From assembly GCF_022374895.2 (NCBI RefSeq), contig NZ_CP092423.2, forward strand, positions 372,001-436,000: DNA of 64,000 nt, in the 5' to 3' direction. The position numbers and the translations under genes were made by a program. How positions within the stretch are numbered: position 1 is the first letter of the stretch; each line of letters starts with the position of its first letter. The notes under the pieces are model-generated. The model ran no database searches. It was not told where the DNA came from and worked only from the letters and a program-made list of their open reading frames with translations. Shown here piece after piece: positions 26,412-34,154 of this stretch. Source of the DNA: Mycobacterium lentiflavum. GTDB lineage: Bacteria; Actinomycetota; Actinomycetes; Mycobacteriales; Mycobacteriaceae.

Positions 26412-26440
26412 AGCATCAGTCACATTGGCCACACTGTCAA
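26412..26440 (-). promoter_or_regulatory. Promoter of the LprO-like gene (TTGACA-N17-GATGCT)
   Basis: On the minus strand a consensus TTGACA (26435-26440) is followed after 17 bases by GATGCT (26412-26417), a weaker -10. It lies in a conspicuously AT-rich patch within otherwise GC-rich DNA, about 40 bases upstream of the start codon. Confidence 0.45.
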
Positions 26441-26479
26441 CATAAATAACAAACATGTGACACTTAGGCCGCGCCCGAA

Positions 26480-27904
26480 TTACGTTTGCTCGCTTACGCT
26501 TTCGGCATCAGGCTGGCTGGTGTCCGCGTCGCTTGGTTCGGCGTCGGCGGCATTGCCGGAACTCTCGTGTCTACCGGACCTGCGCGCCTTGTGTTGCGAT
26601 TGATGCACCTCGGCGATTGCCACGCCGATCGCACCGGGAATCCGGTGGAAGCCGCTGCGATCGTAGATGCGCGTGATGATGCCGCCCACCAGCAGGCCGA
26701 TCACCAGCCCGATCGACGTCATCAACAACGCCTGCGTGAGGCCGGCCTCCCCGTCGCCGTTGAGATACAACAGCGACCGCACGCCCAGGAACACCTGGTG
26801 CATCGGCTCAAACTCGGCCAGCCAGCGGAAGAACGGCGGGACCGCCTCCAGTGGGACGGTGGCGCCCGCCGACGGCAACCCGAGGATCACGAAAACCAGC
26901 ATGCTGAACAACAGGCCCATCGAACCCAGCACCGCGATCAGCGAACTGGACGTCACGCCCACCGCGACGATCGCGAAGACCCCGTACGCCCACAACTGCC
27001 AGCCAAGCGCAATGGGCATGCCGAGTCCGTGGGCAATGGCCATGTAGATGCCTGACGTCAGCAACGCCAGCACCAGCATGATTCCCCACTTCACCAACAA
27101 GGTGCGGAAGCGAGAGATGTTGGCCTGCTCGGCAAATCGATACACCGGGCCCCATTCGGCCGGCACGTACCCGAGCAATGAGTCCACCAAGGTGGACACG
27201 ACGATGCTGCCGGTAAACCCAGCCAGCAACAACAGCAATGCGTAGTAAAACGCCGACAGCCCGTTGCCGGTGCCGTTGGGTAGCGGGTTGTACACGGCTG
27301 ACTTGATGTCGATCGGGCTGGCCAGTCCCGCCTGCGCCGCTCCGGTCAGCGTCGCGCCGCCGGTCTGCTGCGCGACTTGCGACGAAAGGTATTGTCCCAC
27401 TTTGGTATCGGCAACGGCCATGGCCTGGTTGAGGGTCTGTCCGGCGATACCGGCGCCCAGCGTGCCGGCGCGCGGGTTGGTAAAGATCGTGACCGACGGC
27501 CGCTCGGCCTTGGTGGGCAGCACAGCGCTCTCGCCGTACTCGCGCAAATTCGACGAGAACGTTGGCGGAATGACCAATTCGGCGTAGGCCTGCGCCCGGT
27601 CCAGCAGCCGTTTGGCCTCGTCGTGGGACACCACGCGGATGTCGAATTTGTTCTTATCCAGCGCGGAGACCAGGCCGTCGACGATTTTCGGGCCGGCGGT
27701 TCCGGCGTCCTCGTTCACTACGGCGATCGGGAAGTGACGCAGGTTGGTGGTGGGATTCAGAATGCCGCCCAGATACAGCGCACACAACGCCGACATGAGG
27801 GCCAGCGTGGCGCCGATCGGCAACGCCCAGAACCGCACTGTTCTCAGCGCTTTTGCGTTCCGCTTCGGATTCGGCACCGCGTGCCGCGGTTGGGCTTTCG
27901 ACAT
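26480..27904 (-). CDS. Rv0180c-like membrane protein (DUF3533/ABC-2-type)
   Basis: Protein of 474 residues. One N-terminal membrane segment (ALPIGATLALMSALCALYLG) precedes a large extracytoplasmic domain (HFPIAVVNEDAGTAGPKIVD), then five C-terminal helices, for example LLLLLAGFTGSIVVSTLVDS. This is the YhgE/Pip-like ABC-2 permease layout. It corresponds to Rv0180c. The C-terminal tail is hydrophilic and Ser/Asp-rich. ATG at 27904 has AGGAG upstream. Likely an envelope-associated transporter component; no ATPase is nearby and the substrate is unknown. Confidence 0.82.
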   Translation of the reverse strand: MSKAQPRHAVPNPKRNAKALRTVRFWALPIGATLALMSALCALYLGGILNPTTNLRHFPIAVVNEDAGTAGPKIVDGLVSALDKNKFDIRVVSHDEAKRLLDRAQAYAELVIPPTFSSNLREYGESAVLPTKAERPSVTIFTNPRAGTLGAGIAGQTLNQAMAVADTKVGQYLSSQVAQQTGGATLTGAAQAGLASPIDIKSAVYNPLPNGTGNGLSAFYYALLLLLAGFTGSIVVSTLVDSLLGYVPAEWGPVYRFAEQANISRFRTLLVKWGIMLVLALLTSGIYMAIAHGLGMPIALGWQLWAYGVFAIVAVGVTSSSLIAVLGSMGLLFSMLVFVILGLPSAGATVPLEAVPPFFRWLAEFEPMHQVFLGVRSLLYLNGDGEAGLTQALLMTSIGLVIGLLVGGIITRIYDRSGFHRIPGAIGVAIAEVHQSQHKARRSGRHESSGNAADAEPSDADTSQPDAESVSEQT

Positions 27905-27938
27905 CCCAGCTCCTGTCTGTCACGCCCACTCTATTGGT

Positions 27939-28658
27939 CTAGCCGCCCAGTTTTGCGTGCATCTCCCAGATCAGCAGCTCCGTCGGCTCGGTCGCCGTCA
28001 GCCGTGAGCCACCGCCGTCTGTGATGCGGGCCGCATCGCCTTCGGCGAGTTCATCGGTCCCGTCCAGGGCCACCCGGCCGCGTGGCACGAAGACGTGCAG
28101 GTAGGGGGCGTCGGGAGTAGTGACGGTGTCGCCGGGTTGCAGCCGCGCGCCGTGCAGGGCCGCGTCGCGGTTGTGCAGTGTGATCGCCGCGTCGCGCCCG
28201 GGGATGCCCGAGGCGATGGTCACAAGTTCGGATCCGATGTGGCCGATCTCATGCTGTTGATAGCCCGGGGGGATTCCCGATTCGTCGGGGATGACCCACA
28301 TCTGAACGAAATGCACTGGCTGCGTTAGCGAATCGTTCTTCTCCGAATGCAGGATCCCGCTGCCCGCCGACATGCGCTGCGCCAGACCTGGATAGATCAC
28401 ACCGTGGTGGCCGGCCGAATCCTGGTGTGTCAACTCGCCTTCCAGCACCCATGTCACGATCTCCATATCGCGATGCGGGTGGGTGTCGAATCCGCTCTGC
28501 GGCGCTAGCACGTCGTCGTTGTTCACCACCAGCAGCCCGTGGTGGGTGTTATTCGGCTCATAGTGGTCGCCAAACGAAAACGAATGTCTGGATTTCAGCC
28601 ACGGCGTCGTGGTGACAGCCCGGTCAGCCGCGCGCCGAATGTCGGAGTTGGCAGGCAT
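27939..28658 (-). CDS. Pirin-family cupin protein
   Basis: Bicupin of 239 residues, pirin/YhaK type. The metal-binding cluster is in the N-terminal cupin (FDTHPHRDMEIVTWVLEGEL). GLAQRMSAGSGILHSEKN contributes the second histidine-glutamate set. Such proteins bind iron or another divalent metal, and some have quercetin 2,3-dioxygenase activity. Corresponds to Rv0181c. ATG at 28658 is chosen because TACGCT ends six bases before it (leaderless) and because the family N-terminus (MPANSDIRRA) begins there; a longer frame upstream overlaps the IclR gene. Confidence 0.88.
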   Translation of the reverse strand: MPANSDIRRAADRAVTTTPWLKSRHSFSFGDHYEPNNTHHGLLVVNNDDVLAPQSGFDTHPHRDMEIVTWVLEGELTHQDSAGHHGVIYPGLAQRMSAGSGILHSEKNDSLTQPVHFVQMWVIPDESGIPPGYQQHEIGHIGSELVTIASGIPGRDAAITLHNRDAALHGARLQPGDTVTTPDAPYLHVFVPRGRVALDGTDELAEGDAARITDGGGSRLTATEPTELLIWEMHAKLGG

Positions 28659-28664
28659 GACTTC

Positions 28665-28670
28665 AGCGTA
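28665..28670 (-). promoter_or_regulatory. -10 element TACGCT, leaderless promoter of pirin gene
   Basis: TACGCT on the minus strand ends six bases before the pirin ATG at 28658. The site lies just past the stop of the IclR-type gene, so pirin can be transcribed independently of it. Confidence 0.5.
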
Positions 28671-28671
28671 A

Positions 28672-29535
28672 TCACACCTGCGCGCCGAGCAGTCGCTGCG
28701 CATGCTGCAGCGCGGCATCGAGTGCGGGCAACGTCAAATCGGCCGATTCGCCCAGATGGATCTCGATTTGGTACTCCGGCTGCCCGTCCTGGCCGAAGAT
28801 CGGCAGGACGACGAATTCCGTTGACACTAACTCCGTTTCGAGTGTGTCGGTGACGGATTGCAGCGTCACCATGGTCATCAGCGCGGTGAGTTGTCGGGTG
28901 ACCTGTGCGGTCGGCTCCAGCGACGCGAGCAGCCCGGTCAGGCGATGGTGCAGCGATTGGTGCGTGTCGTCGAACCGCCAGGCGCCGTAGCCGCGGGACC
29001 GGATGTCGGCGAGTACCCGCTGATGCTGCGCGACTTCGTCGCGGGACAGCCGCGGCATCACCCGGTGCAGCCAGGCCGCCACGAAATCGTCGTCGCGCCA
29101 GGCCATCGCGACGAGGCCGAACGGGGGATCGATCGGGAAGCGCTGGCCGACGGCATGCGCACCGTCGGTGCCATGCCCTACCGCGTCGACCGTAGTCAGG
29201 TGCCGGCCGCCGATCTTCGACATCGAGCAGCCCGCGCCGAGGGTGTGGTGCAGGAAGGTCAGCGCATCGCGGCCACGGTCCAGCAGGGGGAACTGCGCCC
29301 GCAACCCGTGCACCAGCCCGAACAATCCGCTGCCTAAGCAAAAGCGCCGGTCGCCGCGCCGGGTGACCCAGGACCGGCGTTCCAGCTCGGCCAGCACCAG
29401 CGCGCAGGTCGAGGTGCTGATCCCGCAAGTCTTCGCCAACTCGGCCGAGGTTCGCCCGTCCGGTGAATCCGCGAGCGTGACAAGCACGTCCATCACCCGC
29501 GCGGTCGGCGGCGACTTCGGCGTTGACGTACCCAT
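28672..29535 (-). CDS. IclR-family transcriptional regulator
   Basis: Regulator of 287 residues. The N-terminal winged helix (about 10-75) contains TARVMDVLVTLADSPDGRTS and a recognition helix near TCGISTSTCALVLAELERRS. The C-terminal effector domain is GAF-like (HHTLGAGCSMSKIGGRHLTT). IclR regulators usually control one adjacent catabolic gene set and respond to an aromatic or small-acid ligand. It is divergent from the dehydrogenase at 29598 across a 62-base gap containing a perfect palindrome. AGGGAG precedes the ATG. It is not part of the M. tuberculosis gene order, so it belongs to the inserted block. Confidence 0.88.
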   Translation of the reverse strand: MGTSTPKSPPTARVMDVLVTLADSPDGRTSAELAKTCGISTSTCALVLAELERRSWVTRRGDRRFCLGSGLFGLVHGLRAQFPLLDRGRDALTFLHHTLGAGCSMSKIGGRHLTTVDAVGHGTDGAHAVGQRFPIDPPFGLVAMAWRDDDFVAAWLHRVMPRLSRDEVAQHQRVLADIRSRGYGAWRFDDTHQSLHHRLTGLLASLEPTAQVTRQLTALMTMVTLQSVTDTLETELVSTEFVVLPIFGQDGQPEYQIEIHLGESADLTLPALDAALQHAQRLLGAQV

Positions 29536-29576
29536 GCCCGGCTCCCTAGCATTCGTCCAAAATGCAAGAATAGACG

Positions 29577-29590
29577 TCCTAATATTAGGA
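29577..29590. promoter_or_regulatory. 14-bp perfect palindrome TCCTAATATTAGGA, candidate IclR operator
   Basis: The palindrome lies in the 62-base divergent gap. Its right half supplies AGGA of the AGGAG ribosome-binding site (29587-29591) for the GTG at 29598. IclR regulators commonly bind short palindromes of this size next to their targets. Confidence 0.6.
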
Positions 29591-29597
29591 GATAAAC

Positions 29598-30743
29598 GTG
29601 CTGAAGGTGGGAGTCTGGGGGCCGGGCTCGATGGGCGTCATCGCCCTGCGGGGCGTGATCGACCACCCTGAGTTACAACTGACCGATCTCGTCGTGCACA
29701 GCGACGCCAAAGCGGGCCGCGACGCCGGGGAACTGTGCGGAATCGCGCCGGTCGGCGTGGTGGCCACTCAGGACCCGACACAACTGCTCGCGGGCGACGC
29801 CGACGCGGTGGTGTACGCCGCCGGCGCGAACCTGCGCCCGCTGGAGGCCGTCGAGGACATGGTTTCGATTCTGCGAGCCGGCAAGAACGTGGTGTCGTGT
29901 TCGGTGGTGCCGCTGGTCTTTCCCGACGCTGTCGACGGCGCCTTCACCGACCCGCTGCGCCAAGCGGCGCTGGACGGCGGCGTGTCGTTCTTCACCAGTG
30001 GCATTGATTCCGGGTTCGCCAATGATGTTCTGCCGCTGCTGCTTACCGGAGTGTCGCGGGTCATCGAATCGGTGCGGGTGACGGAGATGTTCAACTACGC
30101 CACCTACCCGGACCGGGCGGCGGTGTACGAGATCCTCGGTTTCGGTAAGCCGCCGGACTATCAGGCGTTCGCCGCGCAGCCGGGGATATTCACCTTCGGC
30201 TGGGGCCCGGTGCTGCACCAGCTCGCCGCGGGGCTGGGCGTCAAGATCGACAACATCGAGGAGACCAACGAACGCGTCGCCGCCACCGAGTCTTTCGACA
30301 CCCCGACGGGTCACATCGAGGCCGGAACGATCGCTGCGATGCGCTCGACGCTGACCGGATACGTTGGGGACAAGCCAACTTTCGTCGTCGACCATGTGAC
30401 GCGGATGCGCGACGACATCGCCGGAGACTGGCCCCAACCGCACATCAGTCTTGTGCCGAAGGACCTCGGCTTCGGACCGGCATCGGGCCGCGGAGCCTAT
30501 CGCGTCGAGATCGAGGGCTCGCCGACTATGCGGTGCGAATTCGAGATGGCCGAGGACCACGACCACGATCTGGGTGCGCGCATCGCAGGCTCCTCGCGCA
30601 TCGTCAACGCCATTCCCGCGGTGTGCGCGGCGGCGCCCGGACTGCTGTGTGCACTCGACCTGCCGCTGATCACCGGGGCCGGCCTGGTCCGTTCGGTCGA
30701 AGGCCCGTCACCGGATAGCCGCCTGCTGGGTCGTCGGCCGTGA
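29598..30743 (+). CDS. DapB-N-domain dehydrogenase (2,4-diaminopentanoate dehydrogenase-like)
   Basis: NAD(P)-dependent dehydrogenase-like protein of 381 residues. The N-terminal Rossmann motif GVWGPGSMG (residues 5-13) resembles dihydrodipicolinate reductase. The rest (AGKNVVSCSVVPLVFPD, FFTSGIDSGFANDVLPLLLT) fits the group that includes 2,4-diaminopentanoate dehydrogenase, larger than true DapB. It is probably not a lysine-pathway enzyme. Mycobacteria carry several such paralogues of unknown role. The GTG start has AGGAG six bases upstream. It is likely the principal target of the divergent IclR regulator. Confidence 0.8.
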   Translation: MLKVGVWGPGSMGVIALRGVIDHPELQLTDLVVHSDAKAGRDAGELCGIAPVGVVATQDPTQLLAGDADAVVYAAGANLRPLEAVEDMVSILRAGKNVVSCSVVPLVFPDAVDGAFTDPLRQAALDGGVSFFTSGIDSGFANDVLPLLLTGVSRVIESVRVTEMFNYATYPDRAAVYEILGFGKPPDYQAFAAQPGIFTFGWGPVLHQLAAGLGVKIDNIEETNERVAATESFDTPTGHIEAGTIAAMRSTLTGYVGDKPTFVVDHVTRMRDDIAGDWPQPHISLVPKDLGFGPASGRGAYRVEIEGSPTMRCEFEMAEDHDHDLGARIAGSSRIVNAIPAVCAAAPGLLCALDLPLITGAGLVRSVEGPSPDSRLLGRRP

Positions 30744-30833
30744 TGATCAAGATCCGATAGCAGCCGGCACCGCAGACGAATTTGTTTATGCCGCAGGCTT
30801 TTTAGGTTCGGGCCACGAGCGCGGGCGACGGGT

Positions 30834-32075
30834 CTAGTTGTTCGTTGGTGGTGGTTGGGGTTGGAAGGGTTGGTACCACCACCAGTGGGCGCGTTCGCCG
30901 GTAGGCCCTGAGCAGGGTGCCACTGCGGGCGGGGGTTGGGTTGGTGGGCGTGCGAGGGATCCGGCGCTGAGCGTTCGGCCGGAGTTGTCGGTGACGGTGA
31001 GATGGTCTGCGGGGCCGGTGAGGGTGATGCCGCCTTGGTGGTGTAGCCGGTGGTGATACGGACGCACCAGCACCAGATTGAACAACTCGGTGGGCCCGCC
31101 GTCCTCCCAGTGGCGCAGGTGGTGGGCGTGCAGACCGCGGGTGGCTCCACAGCCGGGCACCGCACACGTTCGGTCGCGGTGCTCCAGAGCGCGCCGCAGC
31201 CGCCGGCTGATCAGCCGCGTCGTGCGGCCGGTGCCGATGACCTCACCGTCACGTTCGAACCAGACTTCACACGTGGCATCACACGTCAGGTAACGGCGCT
31301 CGGCGTCGGACAGCAGCGGACCCAGATGCAGCGCCGCAGCGTGCTGCTCGACATCCACGTGCACCACCACGGTGGTGTGCTGACCGTGGGGCCGGCGTGC
31401 CACCTCGGCGTCCCACCCCGACTCGACCAGACGCATAAACGCCTCGACGGTTCCCGGCACCGGCGGCGCGATATCCGATGCCGCGGCGCTGGTGCCGCGA
31501 TCGTGTTTCCACTCGGCGATCAGCGCATCACGATGAGACGCCAGTGCCGCGTCGAACTTTGCCGCCTCGGGGCGCGGAAGCGTGATCCGCCAACAGCTGA
31601 ACTCCTCGCTGGTGGTTTTGGTGATCGAGGGCTGCGGCCGAGGGTCGGGTTCGGGTCGCGGTTCCAGCGCGACCGCGGTGCGCAACTGGTTGACCGTCGC
31701 ACTACGCGCCAACTGCGCATAATGCTCATCAGAGCCCTCGGGTGCGCGCGCCGCGATGACGCCGACCTGATCCAGCGACAGCCGCCCCTCCCGCATCCCT
31801 TGGACGCAGCGCGGAAACTCCTCGAGCCGACCCGCCACCGCGGTCACCTGATGGGCGTTGCCCGACGACAACCCGAGCTTCCACGCCACCAACGCCGCCA
31901 CCGACCGCGCCCCCGTAACCCCACACAGCCCGTCGCGATCAATCTCGGCGACGATCTCCACGATGCGCCCATCAATCGCGTTGCGCTGACCGGCCAACTC
32001 CGCCAACTCATCGAACAACACCCCAAGACGATCAGGCGCAGTCACCGCCGCCGACAAAGACACGGTCGAAGACAT
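30834..32075 (-). CDS. DUF222 / HNH endonuclease domain protein (13E12-type family)
   Basis: Protein of 413 residues from the multicopy mycobacterial 13E12-type family. The N-terminal DUF222 region covers about residues 15-290 (LFDELAELAGQRNAIDGRIV to DAERRYLTCDATCEVWFE). A C-terminal HNH motif follows (CAVPGCGATRGLHAHHLRHW, then NLVLVRPYHHRLHH). The paired CxxC and histidines predict metal-dependent nuclease activity, though no activity is established for the family. ATG at 32075 starts the typical N-terminus; a frame upstream to 32165 is unlikely. The proline/Trp-rich tail is low complexity. Related copies mark recombination or insertion sites, consistent with its place in the accessory block. 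Confidence 0.88.
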   Translation of the reverse strand: MSSTVSLSAAVTAPDRLGVLFDELAELAGQRNAIDGRIVEIVAEIDRDGLCGVTGARSVAALVAWKLGLSSGNAHQVTAVAGRLEEFPRCVQGMREGRLSLDQVGVIAARAPEGSDEHYAQLARSATVNQLRTAVALEPRPEPDPRPQPSITKTTSEEFSCWRITLPRPEAAKFDAALASHRDALIAEWKHDRGTSAAASDIAPPVPGTVEAFMRLVESGWDAEVARRPHGQHTTVVVHVDVEQHAAALHLGPLLSDAERRYLTCDATCEVWFERDGEVIGTGRTTRLISRRLRRALEHRDRTCAVPGCGATRGLHAHHLRHWEDGGPTELFNLVLVRPYHHRLHHQGGITLTGPADHLTVTDNSGRTLSAGSLARPPTQPPPAVAPCSGPTGERAHWWWYQPFQPQPPPTNN

Positions 32076-32189
32076 AACGCCATCATCGCAACCGAGTACG
32101 ACAAGTTTCGGCCGTCGATCCGCCGGGGTGTGACCGCGATCATTCGCAAAGCGGCACAGTCTCATTGGCCGACAAGCGTGGTAGCAACG

Positions 32190-33137
32190 CTAGTCGGCCG
32201 CTGAGCAACCCACCATGTTGCGGCCCGCGGGCGCGAGTTCCGGCTCGGGGCTTGGTGTCTGCGCGCGGCGCCTGCCGGCGGCCCGACTGTTCAGCCAGCA
32301 CGCGAGGCCACCGACGAGCAGGCCGATCGCGACGCCGACGTCCGGGCGCTGACCCAGCATGAGCCAGCTCAGCACGGCAGCGGCCGCGGGGATGATCGCG
32401 AACAGCATCGCCACCGCCGCCGCGCCGTGAATGCTGATGGCGCGCAGGTAAATGCTGACCGCGAGCGTAGCATTGAGCAGCACCATGCCTGCGATAGCGG
32501 CGGCGGCTCTGCCCGCATCGTGCACGGCGAACGGCGTCAGCATCGCCAGCGCCGCCGCGGGAATGAACGCCACAGAGTTTTGCACCGCGCTCATCGTGCG
32601 GAAGTCGACGCCCTTGCAGAACCGCTGCTGATACACCCCGCCGGCCGAAAGGCCAAGCAGCCCAACCACAAGCAGCAACATGACCGGGTCGACGCCGTGC
32701 ATGCCCATCAGTCGCCGGGCGCACGCGGCGAGCACGGCGGCGACGCCGAGAACCAGGGCGACGATCCGGAGCCGGCCGAGCGGCTCGCGCAGGAACAGGG
32801 TAGCCAGGATGGCCGTCATCACCGGATTCATTGCGATCACCACCGCGCACAGCACCGCGGACGCCCCGAGCAGCAAGGCCTCATACAGGCAGCAGAACTG
32901 CACGGCCTGGATCAGCAGACCCGCGACGACGACGTGACCGAACTGGGCGCCGCGTGGCCACGACGCCCGGGCCAGCAGGGCCCACGCCGCGAGGATGACG
33001 GCGGCGAAGCCGAAGCGCAGCACCAGCACCGCCATCGGGGTCATCTCGGCTACCGCGAGCGCGCCGATGGGATACCCGATCGCATAGGTCAACGTCACCG
33101 CCGAAGCGGTACTCAAAGGCATGCGGCGCAGGTGCAT
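32190..33137 (-). CDS. EamA/DMT-family transporter
   Basis: Drug/metabolite-transporter-superfamily exporter of 315 residues with about ten hydrophobic helices in two EamA halves (for example TLTYAIGYPIGALAVAEM and VAMLFAIIPAAAAVLSWLML). ATG at 33137 gives an N-terminus starting just before the first helix; the frame upstream to 33266 adds an implausible basic lead. It is divergent from a LysR regulator, a common arrangement in which the regulator controls export of an amino acid or toxic metabolite. The substrate is unknown. The C-terminus is hydrophilic. Confidence 0.85.
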   Translation of the reverse strand: MHLRRMPLSTASAVTLTYAIGYPIGALAVAEMTPMAVLVLRFGFAAVILAAWALLARASWPRGAQFGHVVVAGLLIQAVQFCCLYEALLLGASAVLCAVVIAMNPVMTAILATLFLREPLGRLRIVALVLGVAAVLAACARRLMGMHGVDPVMLLLVVGLLGLSAGGVYQQRFCKGVDFRTMSAVQNSVAFIPAAALAMLTPFAVHDAGRAAAAIAGMVLLNATLAVSIYLRAISIHGAAAVAMLFAIIPAAAAVLSWLMLGQRPDVGVAIGLLVGGLACWLNSRAAGRRRAQTPSPEPELAPAGRNMVGCSAAD

Positions 33138-33258
33138 GCCCCCATGGTTGCGAACGGCCACCTGATGCGTCCAACGATTTTTGGCGATCAGGACCGATCG
33201 CAAACACTTATCGATTGTCGGCGGCGCATCGAGGATATGTCGCCAGCGCCTTGAACGA

Positions 33259-33287
33259 TTGATCATTTCTGCTGATCGAACTAGGGT
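33259..33287 (+). promoter_or_regulatory. LysR gene promoter TTGATC-N17-TAGGGT, leaderless, with dyad over -35
   Basis: TTGATC (33259-33264) and TAGGGT (33282-33287) are 17 bases apart, and TAGGGT ends six bases before the ATG at 33294. TTGATCA...TGATCGAA forms an imperfect inverted repeat (33259-33280) covering the -35 region, suggesting autoregulation. Confidence 0.55.
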
Positions 33288-33293
33288 GGCGGC

Positions 33294-34145
33294 ATGCCCC
33301 AGGTGCTCGATATCGCGCCGCTGCGCAGCCTAGTCGCGGTGGCCGACTGTGGCGGATTTCACCGGGCGGCCGCCGCGCTGCACGTGAGTCAGTCCGCGGT
33401 CAGTCAGCACTTGCGAAAAGTCGAGGCTGTGGTCGGCGAACCGGTGGTCGAGCGCTTCGGGCGTGGCGTCTTGTTCACCGAGATGGGTCAGCGGGTGCTG
33501 CGGCATGCGCGCACGATTCTGGCGGCGCACGACGCGGCGCTCGACGATCTCGGCGCGACCGAACAGAAGGTGCTTACGGTCGGCGCCACCGAGCACGGCG
33601 CGGACGTGATGCTGCCCGCCCTGACCACCGTGCTGCGCGAACGTCTTCCCGACCGGCGACCGCGATTCCGGCTGGACCGCAACGTTTCCCTGGCGGACGC
33701 GATCGACCGCGGGCTGGTGGATTTGGCGATCATGCTCGACGGATCCGGGCTGGATCGTGCCAACGCATCGGGAATTGTTCAACTGCAATGGGTTTCAGCA
33801 CGGACCTTCAGCGTCGGGCAAGCAGAGCCGCTGCCGCTGGTGATCTATGCCGAACCGTGCACACTGCGCGAGCCGGCCTTCGCGCTGCTCGAGAAGCACC
33901 GCGTCGACTACGACGTCGTGGCCGAATGTGGGGACTTGGCCGGGCTGTACGCGGCGGTGCGCTCGGGTCTGGGATTGGCTTTGCTGCCGAAGATCGGCAA
34001 GCTCCCCGACGGTGTGTGCCCGGCCGAGGGCCTGCCCGCGGCTAATGCCGCCTCGATCCTGGTGCGTGGCCGCTCGGGCATCGACCCCGACGTGCTGAGC
34101 ACCGTCGATGCCGCGGTGCGTGAGGTGCTGGCCGGCGAAAGGTGA
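33294..34145 (+). CDS. LysR-family transcriptional regulator
   Basis: LysR-type regulator of 283 residues. The N-terminal helix-turn-helix (about residues 6-65) shows LRSLVAVADCGGFHRAAAAL then SQSAVSQHLRKVE. The C-terminal substrate-binding domain has YDVVAECGDLAGLYAAVRSG followed by LGLALLPKIG. It probably binds a small ligand and activates the divergent EamA exporter gene. The coding start coincides with the predicted transcription start, giving a leaderless mRNA. It is slightly shorter than the usual 300 residues but complete. Confidence 0.9.
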   Translation: MPQVLDIAPLRSLVAVADCGGFHRAAAALHVSQSAVSQHLRKVEAVVGEPVVERFGRGVLFTEMGQRVLRHARTILAAHDAALDDLGATEQKVLTVGATEHGADVMLPALTTVLRERLPDRRPRFRLDRNVSLADAIDRGLVDLAIMLDGSGLDRANASGIVQLQWVSARTFSVGQAEPLPLVIYAEPCTLREPAFALLEKHRVDYDVVAECGDLAGLYAAVRSGLGLALLPKIGKLPDGVCPAEGLPAANAASILVRGRSGIDPDVLSTVDAAVREVLAGER

Positions 34146-34154
34146 ACGCGGACG

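Noticed and set aside
26419..26461. Inverted repeat GTCACAT...ATGTGAC upstream of the LprO-like gene
   Set aside because: Seven-base arms 29 bases apart in an AT-rich patch are expected by chance too easily; I kept only the promoter hexamers.
30834..32075. DUF222/HNH gene as a homing endonuclease within an intein or mobile intron
   Set aside because: It is a free-standing gene with the standard 13E12-type architecture, no splicing motifs and no interrupted host gene on either side.
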